Assembly: GCA_023666425.1 (NCBI GenBank)
Contig: JAMPCA010000012.1
Location: forward strand, 1-46,698
DNA: 46,698 bases
Direction of reading: 5' to 3'
Source of the DNA: Muribaculaceae bacterium
GTDB lineage: Bacteria > Bacillota > Clostridia > Lachnospirales > Lachnospiraceae
This document shows, piece by piece, positions 25,928 through 33,844 of this stretch. Position 1 is the stretch's first letter. Every line of letters starts with the position of its first letter. The notes beneath the pieces are model-generated. The model worked only from the letters and a program-made list of their open reading frames with translations. It made no database searches and was not told the DNA's origin. The translations under genes and the position numbers were made by a program.

Positions 25928-25977
25928 TCTCAAACGTACAACCAGTTACTCGTGGTCTGAAACAAATGTTTCCGTAC

Positions 25978-26162
25978 AGCATTCAGGCAGGTCTCCCGGC
26001 TTATAGATCATCGCATCCGCCGTCTTCCCAGTCTCCCAGTGACATATTGGCCTCTGCTCCCTAATTACGGTGACGAGTTCGTACAGGATTTGCACCTGTT
26101 TCCCTTTTCACCAAAACCAGCGCTTATTTTCCTTTCACGCGCTGGTTTGACACCTGTATGCT
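25978..26162 (-). promoter_or_regulatory. Cobalamin riboswitch aptamer
   Basis: The minus strand shows all conserved blocks in order: ACAGGTGTC; a long hairpin AAACCAGCGC / GCGCTGGTTT; AAAAGGGAAACAGGTGCAAA with TCCTGTACGAACTCGTCACC; TCACTGGGAGACTGGGAAG; and the B12 box AAGCCGGGAGACCTGCC. The outer P1 helix pairs AGCATACAGG (26162-26153) with CCTGAATGCT (25987-25978), one mismatch. Adenosylcobalamin or another cobalamin should favour the terminator downstream and shut off the 20-kb operon. Confidence 0.95.
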
Positions 26163-26180
26163 TCTATTCAATTGTACAAA

Positions 26181-26208
26181 AGTATAACATATTTTTTCTT
26201 AATGTCAA
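26181..26208 (-). promoter_or_regulatory. Sigma-A-type promoter of the cobalamin operon
   Basis: Minus strand: -35 TTGACA (26208-26203), 16-bp spacer, -10 TATACT (26186-26181). Transcription would start about 10 nt before the riboswitch P1 helix. This is the only strong promoter seen for the operon. Confidence 0.8.
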
Positions 26209-26226
26209 CAATCGGAAATCCAAAAT

Positions 26227-26329
26227 CATGGAAATCTATTTGACGGAACCGATAGCAGTATCCTTTTTTGCACTCTCCGTTGTCCGCAATTGTAAAATGG
26301 ATTTCCATGTTGCAAAATGGATTTCTGTG
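26227..26329. repeat. Cluster of repeats around AAATGGATTTC upstream of the B12 promoter
   Basis: CATGGAAATCTATTT (26227-26241) is an inverted copy of AAATGGATTTCCATG (26295-26309), 14 of 15 matching. A second direct copy, AAATGGATTTC, begins 20 bp further on (26315). The spacing of about two helical turns on one face, just upstream of the -35, is reminiscent of an activator or repressor array. It could also be leftover repeat DNA. Confidence 0.5.
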
Positions 26330-26338
26330 ATTCAAGAT

Positions 26339-26959
26339 TTATCCGATGATTTCCACCATTCTATTGGAGCAATCCGTATTGCTGCAGCCAGCGCAGATCC
26401 CTCTGCACAAAACATTATCATCCTTCGTCAGCTCTGCGACAAATGCCACACTCTTTTGGGGGCGCATACAAAAAGCGGAATTGCATGTAACCGCCGGAGT
26501 GAGCTCTTTTAGCATCTCCGGCAGCATCTCTAAGGGGAAATCCTCCTCGCTTCCGGGAAAATGATATGCTGCAACATGCCAGTCCGTATTATTTTTGACA
26601 TAGCGGTTATACGCCGCATAGCCCCGCAATAAAACCTCGCCTGCCAGCACTTCAAGCATATAGCTTTGTGACAGCATCTCTCTTTCATTATAGCTTTCCT
26701 GCAAACGGTCTACGCCGTTCCCCAGAGACATCACCACATGCTCACAAACCACGCCGTCGGTTCTCCCCCGATGCTTATTTTCCCCGGGAGATACCCTCCT
26801 CTCCCAAAATGCTTCTTCGCGCATCCGTGGCAGCATTTTTTCCGCCACCTCCTGAAATTCAAGCGCCTGCGCTTCATCGTAATGAAATTTTTGGCGCACC
26901 TCCTTTAAAAAATCCGGTGATAAAAATTCATCGAATATCTCTGGGAAAAACGGCAGCAT
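26339..26959 (-). CDS. Methionine-synthase-activation-domain-like protein with C-terminal Cys cluster
   Basis: 206 soluble residues. The middle and end resemble the reactivation domain of B12-dependent methionine synthase as found in separate Clostridial proteins: VVMSLGNGVDRLQ, SYMLEVLAGEVLLRGY, then YHFPGSEEDFPLEMLPEMLKEL (compare FSPGYGDFPL) and MRPQKSVAFVAEL. After it comes a cysteine motif CRGICAGCSNTDCSNRM (C-x3-C-x2-C-x4-C) that could bind Fe-S or zinc. Such proteins help reduce and remethylate inactivated cob(II)alamin on the partner enzyme. It lies just upstream of the B12 promoter on the same strand and is co-oriented with the TIGR04076 gene (49-nt gap). GGGAGGAAATCAA precedes the ATG. 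Function is inferred from similarity only. Confidence 0.6.
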   Translation of the reverse strand: MLPFFPEIFDEFLSPDFLKEVRQKFHYDEAQALEFQEVAEKMLPRMREEAFWERRVSPGENKHRGRTDGVVCEHVVMSLGNGVDRLQESYNEREMLSQSYMLEVLAGEVLLRGYAAYNRYVKNNTDWHVAAYHFPGSEEDFPLEMLPEMLKELTPAVTCNSAFCMRPQKSVAFVAELTKDDNVLCRGICAGCSNTDCSNRMVEIIG

Positions 26960-27007
26960 TTGATTTCCTCCCTACTATTTTGCCACTTTGAAAAAATCAA
27001 AAAATTT

Positions 27008-27427
27008 CTATTCTTCCACATCCATCCGCTCAATCTTAAAGATCACCGGCCTCGTCCCATCATTGCAGCAGGCAATCATCACACGGTCGTCTTTTGTCCA
27101 TCCGTGCATGATGCTGCCACCCTGAAGAGCCGTGTAAATATACCGGCTGATGGCATCCCATGCCTCGGAGCAGAACGGCACTCCCTCCGTACCGCAATGC
27201 ATTGTTCCCGGAGAAATCAGCATACCTTCATCCGGCTGACCTGACTTCACCAGTGTACCAGCTCCCATGTGCCAGTAATCGTCCCGCTCATCATTGCGAT
27301 AAAAGATAAACTCGTCGCCCACATGATAGCAGGCACACTTACCACTGTTCGGAACTGCACAATACTGCTGCTGCAATTCCGGGTACAGCTTTTTATCCAA
27401 AACAGTAACCTTACATCTGTATTCCAT
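27008..27427 (-). CDS. TIGR04076 family protein
   Basis: 139 residues, no signal peptide. The pattern YRCKVTVLDKKLYPELQ, CACYHVGDEFIFYR, FCSEAWDAISRYIYTALQGGSIMHGW, MIACCNDGTRPVIFKIER is the one I know for TIGR04076, a small conserved family with invariant cysteines and unknown function. GAGGAA lies about 9 nt before the ATG. It directly precedes the methionine-synthase-activation-like gene and may be cotranscribed with it. Confidence 0.75.
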   Translation of the reverse strand: MEYRCKVTVLDKKLYPELQQQYCAVPNSGKCACYHVGDEFIFYRNDERDDYWHMGAGTLVKSGQPDEGMLISPGTMHCGTEGVPFCSEAWDAISRYIYTALQGGSIMHGWTKDDRVMIACCNDGTRPVIFKIERMDVEE

Positions 27428-27595
27428 ATCAAATTCCTCGCTTTCTTCCTAATATCTGCAAGTCCTCTAAAAAATTCCGAAGCAATCCCCTGTATCGCGG
27501 GGCAGGATGTTCCCCTTCACTCCTTCCAAACAGTTCCTGCGAATTCTATAACACTTATTGCATCAAATTGGTTATATTCTTTCCCCTCACATCAT

Positions 27596-27932
27596 TTATG
27601 CTTCTGCGACCTCAAAATCCATACTAAAAATCACTGCTACCAAATAATCAAACTGATTATCGCATAATTACGAATTACGTTTAGCGGTCTGCTGTTCTTT
27701 CCCGGATGCATCCATCTGCTTTTCACCTGATACCTGAGATAGGATTTTTCATCAATCGCATCATAACCTTTTTCACTATTTTTCTGCAATTCTAGTCCCA
27801 TTTTTTACTTACTAGCCATTCCGCATAATCTCCCACAGGACTGTTATATGTGCGCACTATTCCTGCCTCATAAAGAGAATTTAAAATCTCTGCATAACCC
27901 TTTAGCTTTTGTTTTACTTCCAAATCATTCAT
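27596..27932 (-). pseudogene. Decayed DUF6998 gene (two frameshifts, truncated)
   Basis: From the ATG at 27932 (ribosome site GAGGTGGGAG) the frame reads MNDLEVKQKLKGYAEILNSL, GIVRTYNSPVGDYAEWLVSKK and then stops. Continuing in the next frame, MGLELQKNSEKGYDAID, YQVKSRWMHPGKNSRPL and NVIRN follow; a third frame gives DNQFDYLVAVIFSMDFEVAEA and a stop. Together these spell a DUF6998-type protein (GDYAEWLV, YQVKSRW, FDYLVAVIF). The first break is one missing A in a run (6 A at 27801-27806, where 7 would restore the frame). The second is near 27660-27668. The C-terminal third is absent. The break in a homopolymer could be a sequencing error, but two breaks plus truncation favour real decay. Confidence 0.7.
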
Positions 27933-27998
27933 TTGATTTTCTCCCACCTCGTTGTTCGACTTATAGAATCGATTTTCTAAAAAGCTTTACTTCAAAAT

Positions 27999-29357
27999 CT
28001 ACATTCTTTTTTTATTTGTCTCCCTTGTATATCTGCATTTGGGATAGTTACTACATCCTATAAATCTTCCGTATCGACCACTTTTCTCACATAGCTTTCC
28101 TCCACATTCAGGGCAAATAGCTGCATCATACTTAACCAATTCCGGTTTAATTCCTATTTCTGGTGTCGTTACAATAGAAGCTCTCTCCGCTGCTTTTTTC
28201 GATGAACAATTTTTACACCTCCCCAGATTTACATGATTCATGCCACCATATGAAGTAAATTCGCTCTCTTTAGCAACTCTTCCACAATACTCACACTTAA
28301 TCCATCTATTACCTGCTGCATCTTTAATCGGTGTACGCTGCTGGGAAAATTTCTCTGCCATACTTCTTTGGAAATCCTCATCACAGTGTTGCCTGTCTGC
28401 CCGGCACTCAACTTCCTCTTTCCCACTATCTACTCTGACTTCTTCTGCCTCTTGCTCCCTTCTCTGTAATCCAAGCCTTCTATGCATGGCTTCCTGTTGC
28501 ATGTGTTTTTGTTCTTCCGCACAACGCTTTTTTTCCTCTTTTCTCCTTATCTTTTCTTCTTGAATTTCTTGTGCAAAAGAATTCTTGCTTTCCTCCAGCA
28601 ACACGGATAGCAGCTTACCTTCATACACAATCTGTCCATCAGCAGAAATCAAATAATCAGTCAAGTAATCAGAAGCAAATGTAACTTCTTTCCATAAATC
28701 ATCAATATCTTGTGCATAAAATGCCGCATATAGCATTGCTTGATCATATGAAGCCTCCTCTACGGCAAGAAATAAGCAATATCCTTGTTTGTCCTGAACT
28801 TTCATAAGTGCCTCTGGATACTGACCATTGCTACCACCATTCTTTACATCCACAATATAAATTATTTGCATTTCATCACTGTTTGCTCCTAGAATTTCGA
28901 ACTTCTCATCAGAAAGATTAACTCTTTCATAACAGTAACTAACAGCTATTTTCTTAGCTCTTGATAAAAATGAAAACTCATATTTTCTATCTGTGTCGCC
29001 TACTAGATTTACAGGTATCCGCGTCTCAACATCATTAGTCCTCAATTTATCATCTAACCAGCATTTCAGGACAATTTTAGAATCAACGGATATCTTTCCT
29101 TCTGTTACAACGTGACACTCATTTTCATAAGTACCACTTTTCAGCCTAAAATGCTGCTTACGCAAATTTTTATCTCCTGCAACAAGAATAAGATTTGCAC
29201 CACAGCCACAAGGACAGAACAACTCATTGCTTTGACTCTTAGCACGAAGCGCTTCTAATTTCTCTGGAATATTAACTTGTCGTCCATTGATAACAGTATA
29301 AATTGTTTCAATGCCTATGTATTTTCCATCACATAAGCATACCGCTCTTTGTGCCAT
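27999..29357 (-). CDS. CoiA-like protein with three zinc-finger-type motifs
   Basis: 452 residues. The N-terminus has LFCPCGCGANLILVAGD...KQHFRL (zinc-finger-like, as in CoiA-type proteins). It is followed at ~95-190 by a region (SKIVLKCWLDDKL, DVETRIPVNL, YEFSFL) like the CoiA predicted nuclease core. Residues ~270-320 are a charged coiled coil rich in E, K, R and Q. Then comes a C-x2-C...C-x2-C knuckle (KCEYCGRVAKESEF ... GRCKNC), and finally a topoisomerase-I-type C4 zinc ribbon (CPECGGKLCEKSGRYGRFIGCSNYPKC). It probably acts on DNA or RNA, but no tested activity can be named. GGAGGATTT precedes the ATG. AT-rich composition and neighbours (recombinase scar, RhuM) mark it as accessory. Confidence 0.6.
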   Translation of the reverse strand: MAQRAVCLCDGKYIGIETIYTVINGRQVNIPEKLEALRAKSQSNELFCPCGCGANLILVAGDKNLRKQHFRLKSGTYENECHVVTEGKISVDSKIVLKCWLDDKLRTNDVETRIPVNLVGDTDRKYEFSFLSRAKKIAVSYCYERVNLSDEKFEILGANSDEMQIIYIVDVKNGGSNGQYPEALMKVQDKQGYCLFLAVEEASYDQAMLYAAFYAQDIDDLWKEVTFASDYLTDYLISADGQIVYEGKLLSVLLEESKNSFAQEIQEEKIRRKEEKKRCAEEQKHMQQEAMHRRLGLQRREQEAEEVRVDSGKEEVECRADRQHCDEDFQRSMAEKFSQQRTPIKDAAGNRWIKCEYCGRVAKESEFTSYGGMNHVNLGRCKNCSSKKAAERASIVTTPEIGIKPELVKYDAAICPECGGKLCEKSGRYGRFIGCSNYPKCRYTRETNKKRM

Positions 29358-29373
29358 AAATCCTCCAGTCCAC

Positions 29374-29520
29374 TTATTGTATGCAAATGGACATTTTCTC
29401 CAACCGCTTCAAAACTTCTGCCCGAGGAAACAGAAAAGAAACACCATTTTTTCCTGACTTTCCGGCATCCTCATATGTACCGACAATTTCATAATCGTTA
29501 TAGTCGGCGAATGCTTTCAC
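29374..29520 (-). pseudogene. Remnant of a serine recombinase (resolvase N-terminal region)
   Basis: The minus-strand frame immediately after the rhuM stop reads VKAFADYNDYEIVGTYEDAG, KSGKNGVSFLF, then loses similarity and stops at 29374. YEIVGxYEDAGKSGK followed by GVSF is the conserved catalytic-domain stretch of large serine recombinases of Clostridial integrative elements. The segment between GKSGK and GVSF is deleted, and the LSRFGRN part that should follow is out of frame. Only about 45 codons remain. No catalytic serine region is present, so it is non-functional. Confidence 0.6.
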
Positions 29521-30515
29521 TCTTTATCTACTGTCTTTTTTCCTAATATTTTTATAGAATCCAAATAGTCTTGCTCTACATCGCTTAAAGTTCGTTCTTT
29601 ATACTTTTTATATTCTCCAGTTGCTTTTTCCAACGCCTGTTTATGAGTCACTTCCCCATTTCCCGATAATATCTGTTCGCCACTCATAGTCAGAATACGA
29701 TCTAAATGCTCTGCCCAATCCTTCATAGTCATAGCCTGTTCCCGTTCCGCCTGTCGCTCGGCAAAATCTAAATATCCCGATACCAACAGCCCCATTGCAC
29801 GAAGTTCCTTTTCGTTCAGATAATTCTTGGCAATGACAGCTTCCCGCAAAGTCGGCTGATTACCTGCAAATGTAGTAAGTCCCATAAATTCCTTTTCTGC
29901 ATCCGCCCTTGTATAAATAACTTCTGCCGCTGTCTGCCCGTGAACAGCATAATGAATTTTATTCTGTACTTTTTGAAAAAACTGTATGGATATTTCGGCT
30001 TTTGGATTGTAATCAATACTTGTTGCATAGATTTCCAGGATCTGCCTGTAAAATACTTTTTCAGATGCACGAATGTCCCTAATCCGTTCGAGCAACTCCT
30101 TAAAATAACCGCCACCACCCAGATTTTTCAATCGCTCGTCATCCAGGGCAAATCCTTTACGCATATATTCCTTTAAGATTCCTGTTGCCCAAATCCTAAA
30201 CTGTGTGCCACGTTTTGATTTGACACGGTAACCAACAGAAATGATGACATCAAGGTTATAATAATCAACATCATAGACTTTTCCATCTGAAGCAGTGTAG
30301 GCAAATTTTGCCCACACTGCTTCTTTCTGCAATTCGCCTTCCCTGAAAATATTTCTTACATGCTTTCCTATTACACTTCTGTCTCTCTGAAATAATTCCG
30401 CCATTTGGTCAATTGACAGCCAAACCGTATCGCCATCAAAAGTTGTCTCAATTTTTGACACTCCATCTTCTGTTGTGTAGATGATAATATTCGATTTTCT
30501 ATCTTCATCATTCAT
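29517..30515 (-). CDS. rhuM: RhuM family protein
   Basis: 332 residues. The N-terminus SNIIIYTTEDGVSKIETTFDGDTVWLSIDQMAELFQRDRSVIGKHVRNIF and YYNLDVIISVGYRVKSKRGTQFRIWA are diagnostic for RhuM (virulence RhuM family). This is a DNA-binding-like protein first noted in a Salmonella pathogenicity island and widespread in mobile elements, often beside restriction-modification genes. Its molecular function is not established. The ATG overlaps the end of a short upstream frame. The C-terminal part (EYKKYKERTLSDVEQDYLDS) is helical. No partner toxin, methylase or nuclease gene is intact next to it. Confidence 0.9.
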   Translation of the reverse strand: MNDEDRKSNIIIYTTEDGVSKIETTFDGDTVWLSIDQMAELFQRDRSVIGKHVRNIFREGELQKEAVWAKFAYTASDGKVYDVDYYNLDVIISVGYRVKSKRGTQFRIWATGILKEYMRKGFALDDERLKNLGGGGYFKELLERIRDIRASEKVFYRQILEIYATSIDYNPKAEISIQFFQKVQNKIHYAVHGQTAAEVIYTRADAEKEFMGLTTFAGNQPTLREAVIAKNYLNEKELRAMGLLVSGYLDFAERQAEREQAMTMKDWAEHLDRILTMSGEQILSGNGEVTHKQALEKATGEYKKYKERTLSDVEQDYLDSIKILGKKTVDKE

Positions 30516-30640
30516 TTCATTACCTCATCATCTTTGGGTATTTCATTTCTTTGACATTCCTCAAGAACCGCAATCTCCACATCCGGCATATTCAAACTTT
30601 CATAATCTAATTCAATATAACCACACCCCCGCAATAATGC
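30512..30640 (-). pseudogene. 3' fragment of an unidentified gene upstream of rhuM
   Basis: A frame without its own ATG start reads ALLRGCGYIELDYESLNMPD, VEIAVLEECQRNEIPKDDEVMK and stops 4 nt inside the rhuM start (ATGAATG overlap). The overlap implies it was once translated ahead of rhuM. I do not recognise the family. The 5' part is missing, replaced by unrelated sequence with a stop just before it. Confidence 0.4.
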
Positions 30641-30651
30641 CTATTCAATTA

Positions 30652-30985
30652 TCAAATATTTTTTCTTAGTGTTCTTTTCCCCGCCGTATAATCCTCAATC
30701 CATTTACGTTTTGTTTCCCAAAAATCCGGCAAAACAGCCAAAAGTTCAATGTATAATGAGCGGCCGCAAAACATATCGGTGGTTCATACACTAACACAGC
30801 GCCACAAACCGTATCATCTTCTTCAACCACAAACGCATTATTTCCATCAACAAAAAAGACAAATACTCATCAAACCCTATATAATATTTCTTAATCATAC
30901 CTTCTCTATGATCAAATGCCTTTTCGTAAAGCTGGCCAATTTTATTATAATCATCTTTCGTTTCCAATCTTATCGAATATTTCAT
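30652..30985 (-). pseudogene. Broken GNAT-like acetyltransferase with an unidentified 3' fragment
   Basis: The ATG at 30985 overlaps the stop of the preceding acetyltransferase remnant. The frame gives MKYSIRLETKDDYNKIGQLY, typical of a GNAT N-terminus, then slips. The continuing frame shows NAFVVEEDDTVCGAVLVYEPP, the GNAT beta-hairpin, after which similarity ends. Downstream, 30652-30774 holds a separate short frame MFCGRSLYIELLAVLPDFWE, KRKWIEDYTAGKRTLRKNI which I cannot assign. The structure is a GNAT gene cut and joined to another gene end. Confidence 0.5.
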
Positions 30986-31430
30986 AGTTCAGCCTCATTC
31001 TGTAAATTCATAGGTTTCCAATCAATACGAAACTCTAATACATGCCCAATCAAGTCAATCGGAGCAACATCAAACGCATTAGCCAATGCCCTTAACTTAT
31101 CATCAATTAAATTACTGTTTTCTTCTTGAAAGGTTTGAAGTTCTTCTCCATGAATAAACATTTCGCTAATACCATTCGGTCTTGCTCCAAGTTTTTCATC
31201 AGGTTTTGAGAAGCATAATTATCAGACTCTACCCTGCTTCGATATATGCTTCTGCCGGTCAATGCGGTCAGAGCATTTAGCATTGCAACAAGCGCATGAT
31301 AACCATACCCGTGGTGTCTATATCTCCCCAGAAGTTCCATTATCAATTTTCTGCTTTAAGATTTTTGATTCCACAATACCCCACAAACTCTCCGGTTTCT
31401 TTATCGAAAATTTGGATACTTTCATAACAT
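30982..31430 (-). pseudogene. Frameshifted GNAT acetyltransferase fused to the rlmD 3' end
   Basis: Reading three frames in turn gives YESIQIFDKETGEFVGYCGI, KNLKAEN, then IMELLGRYRHHGYGYHALVA, MLNALTALTGRSIYRSRVES, DNYASQNLMKNL, then GARPNGISEMFIHGEELQTF and on to NLQNEAEL and a stop. This is a ribosomal-protein-acetyltransferase-like GNAT (acetyl-CoA loop HHGYGYHAL, RVESDNYASQ.LM..LGA). The 5' third is missing: the rlmD frame runs straight into it. The second frameshift falls in a run of five A where six would restore LGARP. Confidence 0.7.
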
Positions 31431-32877
31431 CAAGTTTGGACAATAAACAAACCGTCTCCACATGCACCGTATGCCCAAACTGGTCAAACGCCCGCACCCG
31501 CTCCAGCTCATAGCCCCCATCTGTCAGCACCCGGAGATCTCGCGCCAGTGTGGCGGGATCGCAGCTCACATAGACAATCCGCGCCGGGCGCATGGCGAGC
31601 ATAGTCGCAAGACACGCCGTGTCACAGCCCTTCCGGGGAGGATCCACCACGATAACATCGGGATTTGCCATATCCGCCTCATTCCGCTGCTCCCCGGAAG
31701 CCGGGACGCGCCTGCCATGAGCCGCATAAAATTCCGGCAGCACCTCCTCCGCCTTTCCCACAAAAAACTCCGCATTCGTGATTCCATTCAGCTTCGCATT
31801 GCTTTTCGCATCCGCGATGGCCTGCGGCACCACCTCCACGCCGTACACCTGCTTCGCCCTCCGCGACAGAAACAGCGAGATTGTGCCGATTCCGCAATAC
31901 AGATCCCACACGCACTCCTTCCCGGTCAGGCCTGCGTATTCCAGCGCCGTACTGTAAAGCTTTTCCGTCTGCAAAGGATTCACCTGATAAAAAGACTGTG
32001 GGGAAATATGATAGGCGACCGCCTGCTCCGTAATTGAAAAATCCGCCGCATCGCGCAGATACAGCCTGTCCGTTATGTAGGGCATACCCCAGATACATTT
32101 CGTCCGGGAGCCGAGGATCACATTGGTGCGCTCCCTGTTCACATTGAAAGAAATTGAAGTCATTCCGGGAATCTCCCGGAGACGTCTGACCAGCACCTCT
32201 TTCGCCGGAAGCTCTCCGCCGTTGATCACGAGGCAGACCATGCACTCCCCGGTAGAAAAACCATGACGAATCAGCACATGGCGCACCAGACCGCTTTCGT
32301 CCCCCTCATCGTAGGGGGAAATATCCTGCTCCTCCATCCACTGACGGACAATCTGAAGAATTCTCTGATTCTCCTGCGAACCCAGCAGACAATCCTCCAC
32401 CGGAATAATGCTGTGCGTCCTCGCGGCATAAAAGCCCATGACAATATTGCCCTCCCGGTCGCGTCCGACCGGATACTGTGCCTTATTCCGGTAACGGTAG
32501 GGCTCGTCCATTCCCACCACCGGCTCCATGACCGCATCGATTCCGGCTTCCGAAAAACCGCCGAGCCGGATCAGGTCATCCCGCACCTTCTGCTCCTTAT
32601 AGGCAAGCTGCTTTTCATAGGCCATCGCCTGCAGCTGGCAGCCCCCGCATCTCCTGTGCTGTGGACAGCGCGGCTCCACGCGGTCAGGGGAAGGCACAAG
32701 AAGTTCTTCCAGACGGGCATAGCCATAATGCTTTTTCAGCTTGACAATCCGCGCCCGGAGCACATCGCCAATCAGAGCGTCCTTTACAAAAAAGGTCATC
32801 CCCTCACAGCGTCCGATTCCCTCTCCGTTTACGCCCATATCCGAGATCGTTAATTCAATAATATCATTCTTTTTCAT
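31318..32877 (-). CDS. rlmD: 23S rRNA (uracil-C5)-methyltransferase, RlmD/RumA type, with chimeric C-terminus
   Basis: 519 residues. N-terminal TRAM domain (~1-60: IELTISDMGVNGEGIGR). Fe-S cluster cysteines CPQHRRCGGC near 72-81, with the fourth in VEDCLLG. SAM motif WDLYCGIGTISLFLS near 345. DPPRKGCD and the nucleophile in IVYVSCDPATLARD follow. The enzyme methylates uracil C5 in 23S rRNA (U1939/U747 class). The family sequence ends at HTVHVETVCLLSKL; the last ~35 codons are an out-of-frame reading of a GNAT acetyltransferase remnant, so the native C-terminus was replaced by recombination. The catalytic core is intact. The start directly follows the yhaM stop. Confidence 0.9.
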   Translation of the reverse strand: MKKNDIIELTISDMGVNGEGIGRCEGMTFFVKDALIGDVLRARIVKLKKHYGYARLEELLVPSPDRVEPRCPQHRRCGGCQLQAMAYEKQLAYKEQKVRDDLIRLGGFSEAGIDAVMEPVVGMDEPYRYRNKAQYPVGRDREGNIVMGFYAARTHSIIPVEDCLLGSQENQRILQIVRQWMEEQDISPYDEGDESGLVRHVLIRHGFSTGECMVCLVINGGELPAKEVLVRRLREIPGMTSISFNVNRERTNVILGSRTKCIWGMPYITDRLYLRDAADFSITEQAVAYHISPQSFYQVNPLQTEKLYSTALEYAGLTGKECVWDLYCGIGTISLFLSRRAKQVYGVEVVPQAIADAKSNAKLNGITNAEFFVGKAEEVLPEFYAAHGRRVPASGEQRNEADMANPDVIVVDPPRKGCDTACLATMLAMRPARIVYVSCDPATLARDLRVLTDGGYELERVRAFDQFGHTVHVETVCLLSKLDVMKVSKFSIKKPESLWGIVESKILKQKIDNGTSGEI

Positions 32878-33822
32878 TTAATTGCTCGTCCTGCGAATAT
32901 TGCTCTCCAGCAGGCGGTTATAGCCCTGCCATTCCAAATCGTTTTCCTTCACAGAGCTGATCAGCTCCTTAAAGGTTTCCATCTTCGCGTCCAGATTATC
33001 CGCAAAGCTTAAGGCCAGAGCCTCAATCAGCGCAGGCTTTTTCGGAGAACCAAATTCGAGTTCGCCGTGATGCGCCAGAATACAGTGCTTGAGCTCGTTC
33101 GCCAGCGTCTGCGGAAATCCTTCAATCTCCCGCATGGCCTCGCCGATCCATTCCGTACCTATCACGATGTGGCCGATGAGCTGTCCGGCATCGGTATAAT
33201 CATTCTCCGGGAAAGTGGAGAGCTCCTTGAGTTTCCCGATGTCGTGGAACATGGCCGCAGTCAGCAGCAGATCCCTCTTTAGCAGGGGATAATTGCCGGC
33301 AAAAAAATCACAGTTTCTCGTGACGCTCACCGTATGCTCTAAAAGTCCGCCCACAAAGCCATGATGCACGCTTTTGGCCGCGGAGTGGGTCTTGAACGAG
33401 CGCGCAAAACTTTCATTGTCAAAAAACATGTGCAAAAGACGGTTCAGGTATATATTTTCTACAGAGTCCACAAAGCCCATCAGCTCTGCGTACATCTCCT
33501 CCACATCCTTCTCCGTGGCAGGAAGATAATTCTTCGGCTCATATTCCCCCTCACCCGCCACACGGGCGCGCTTGATGGACATTTGCAGGCTCCCCTGATA
33601 GTTGATCACGTCCCCGGTGACCGCCACATAGTCCATTGCCTCAAACTCGTCGATTCCCGCAGACCCCGGATCCCAGACCTTCGCGTCAATGGTTCCCGTC
33701 TTATCCTGCAGGATCACATTGTCATAGGGCTTTCCCGCCTTTGTCATCGCCGCCTGCTTATACTTACACAAATAAATTTCCTGAATTCTCTCTCCCTCGC
33801 GGAGAGTCTCGATATATCGCAT
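32878..33822 (-). CDS. yhaM: 3'-5' exoribonuclease YhaM-like (OB fold + HD domain)
   Basis: 314 residues. Residues ~1-100 are an OB-fold nucleic-acid-binding domain (KAGKPYDNVILQDKTGTIDAKVWD). Residues ~150-290 are an HD metallohydrolase with the metal ligands in HHGFVGGLLEHT, MFHDIGKLKE, LIGHIVIG and LAHHGE. This is the build of Bacillus YhaM, a 3'-5' exoribonuclease. The ATG at 33822 (GGAAAG upstream) gives MRYIETLREGERI; the frame could also begin at a TTG four codons earlier. It lies between the HtrA-like gene (22-nt gap) and rlmD (no gap), one likely operon. Confidence 0.88.
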   Translation of the reverse strand: MRYIETLREGERIQEIYLCKYKQAAMTKAGKPYDNVILQDKTGTIDAKVWDPGSAGIDEFEAMDYVAVTGDVINYQGSLQMSIKRARVAGEGEYEPKNYLPATEKDVEEMYAELMGFVDSVENIYLNRLLHMFFDNESFARSFKTHSAAKSVHHGFVGGLLEHTVSVTRNCDFFAGNYPLLKRDLLLTAAMFHDIGKLKELSTFPENDYTDAGQLIGHIVIGTEWIGEAMREIEGFPQTLANELKHCILAHHGELEFGSPKKPALIEALALSFADNLDAKMETFKELISSVKENDLEWQGYNRLLESNIRRTSN

Positions 33823-33844
33823 TCTACTTTCCAATCCTTTTCTG

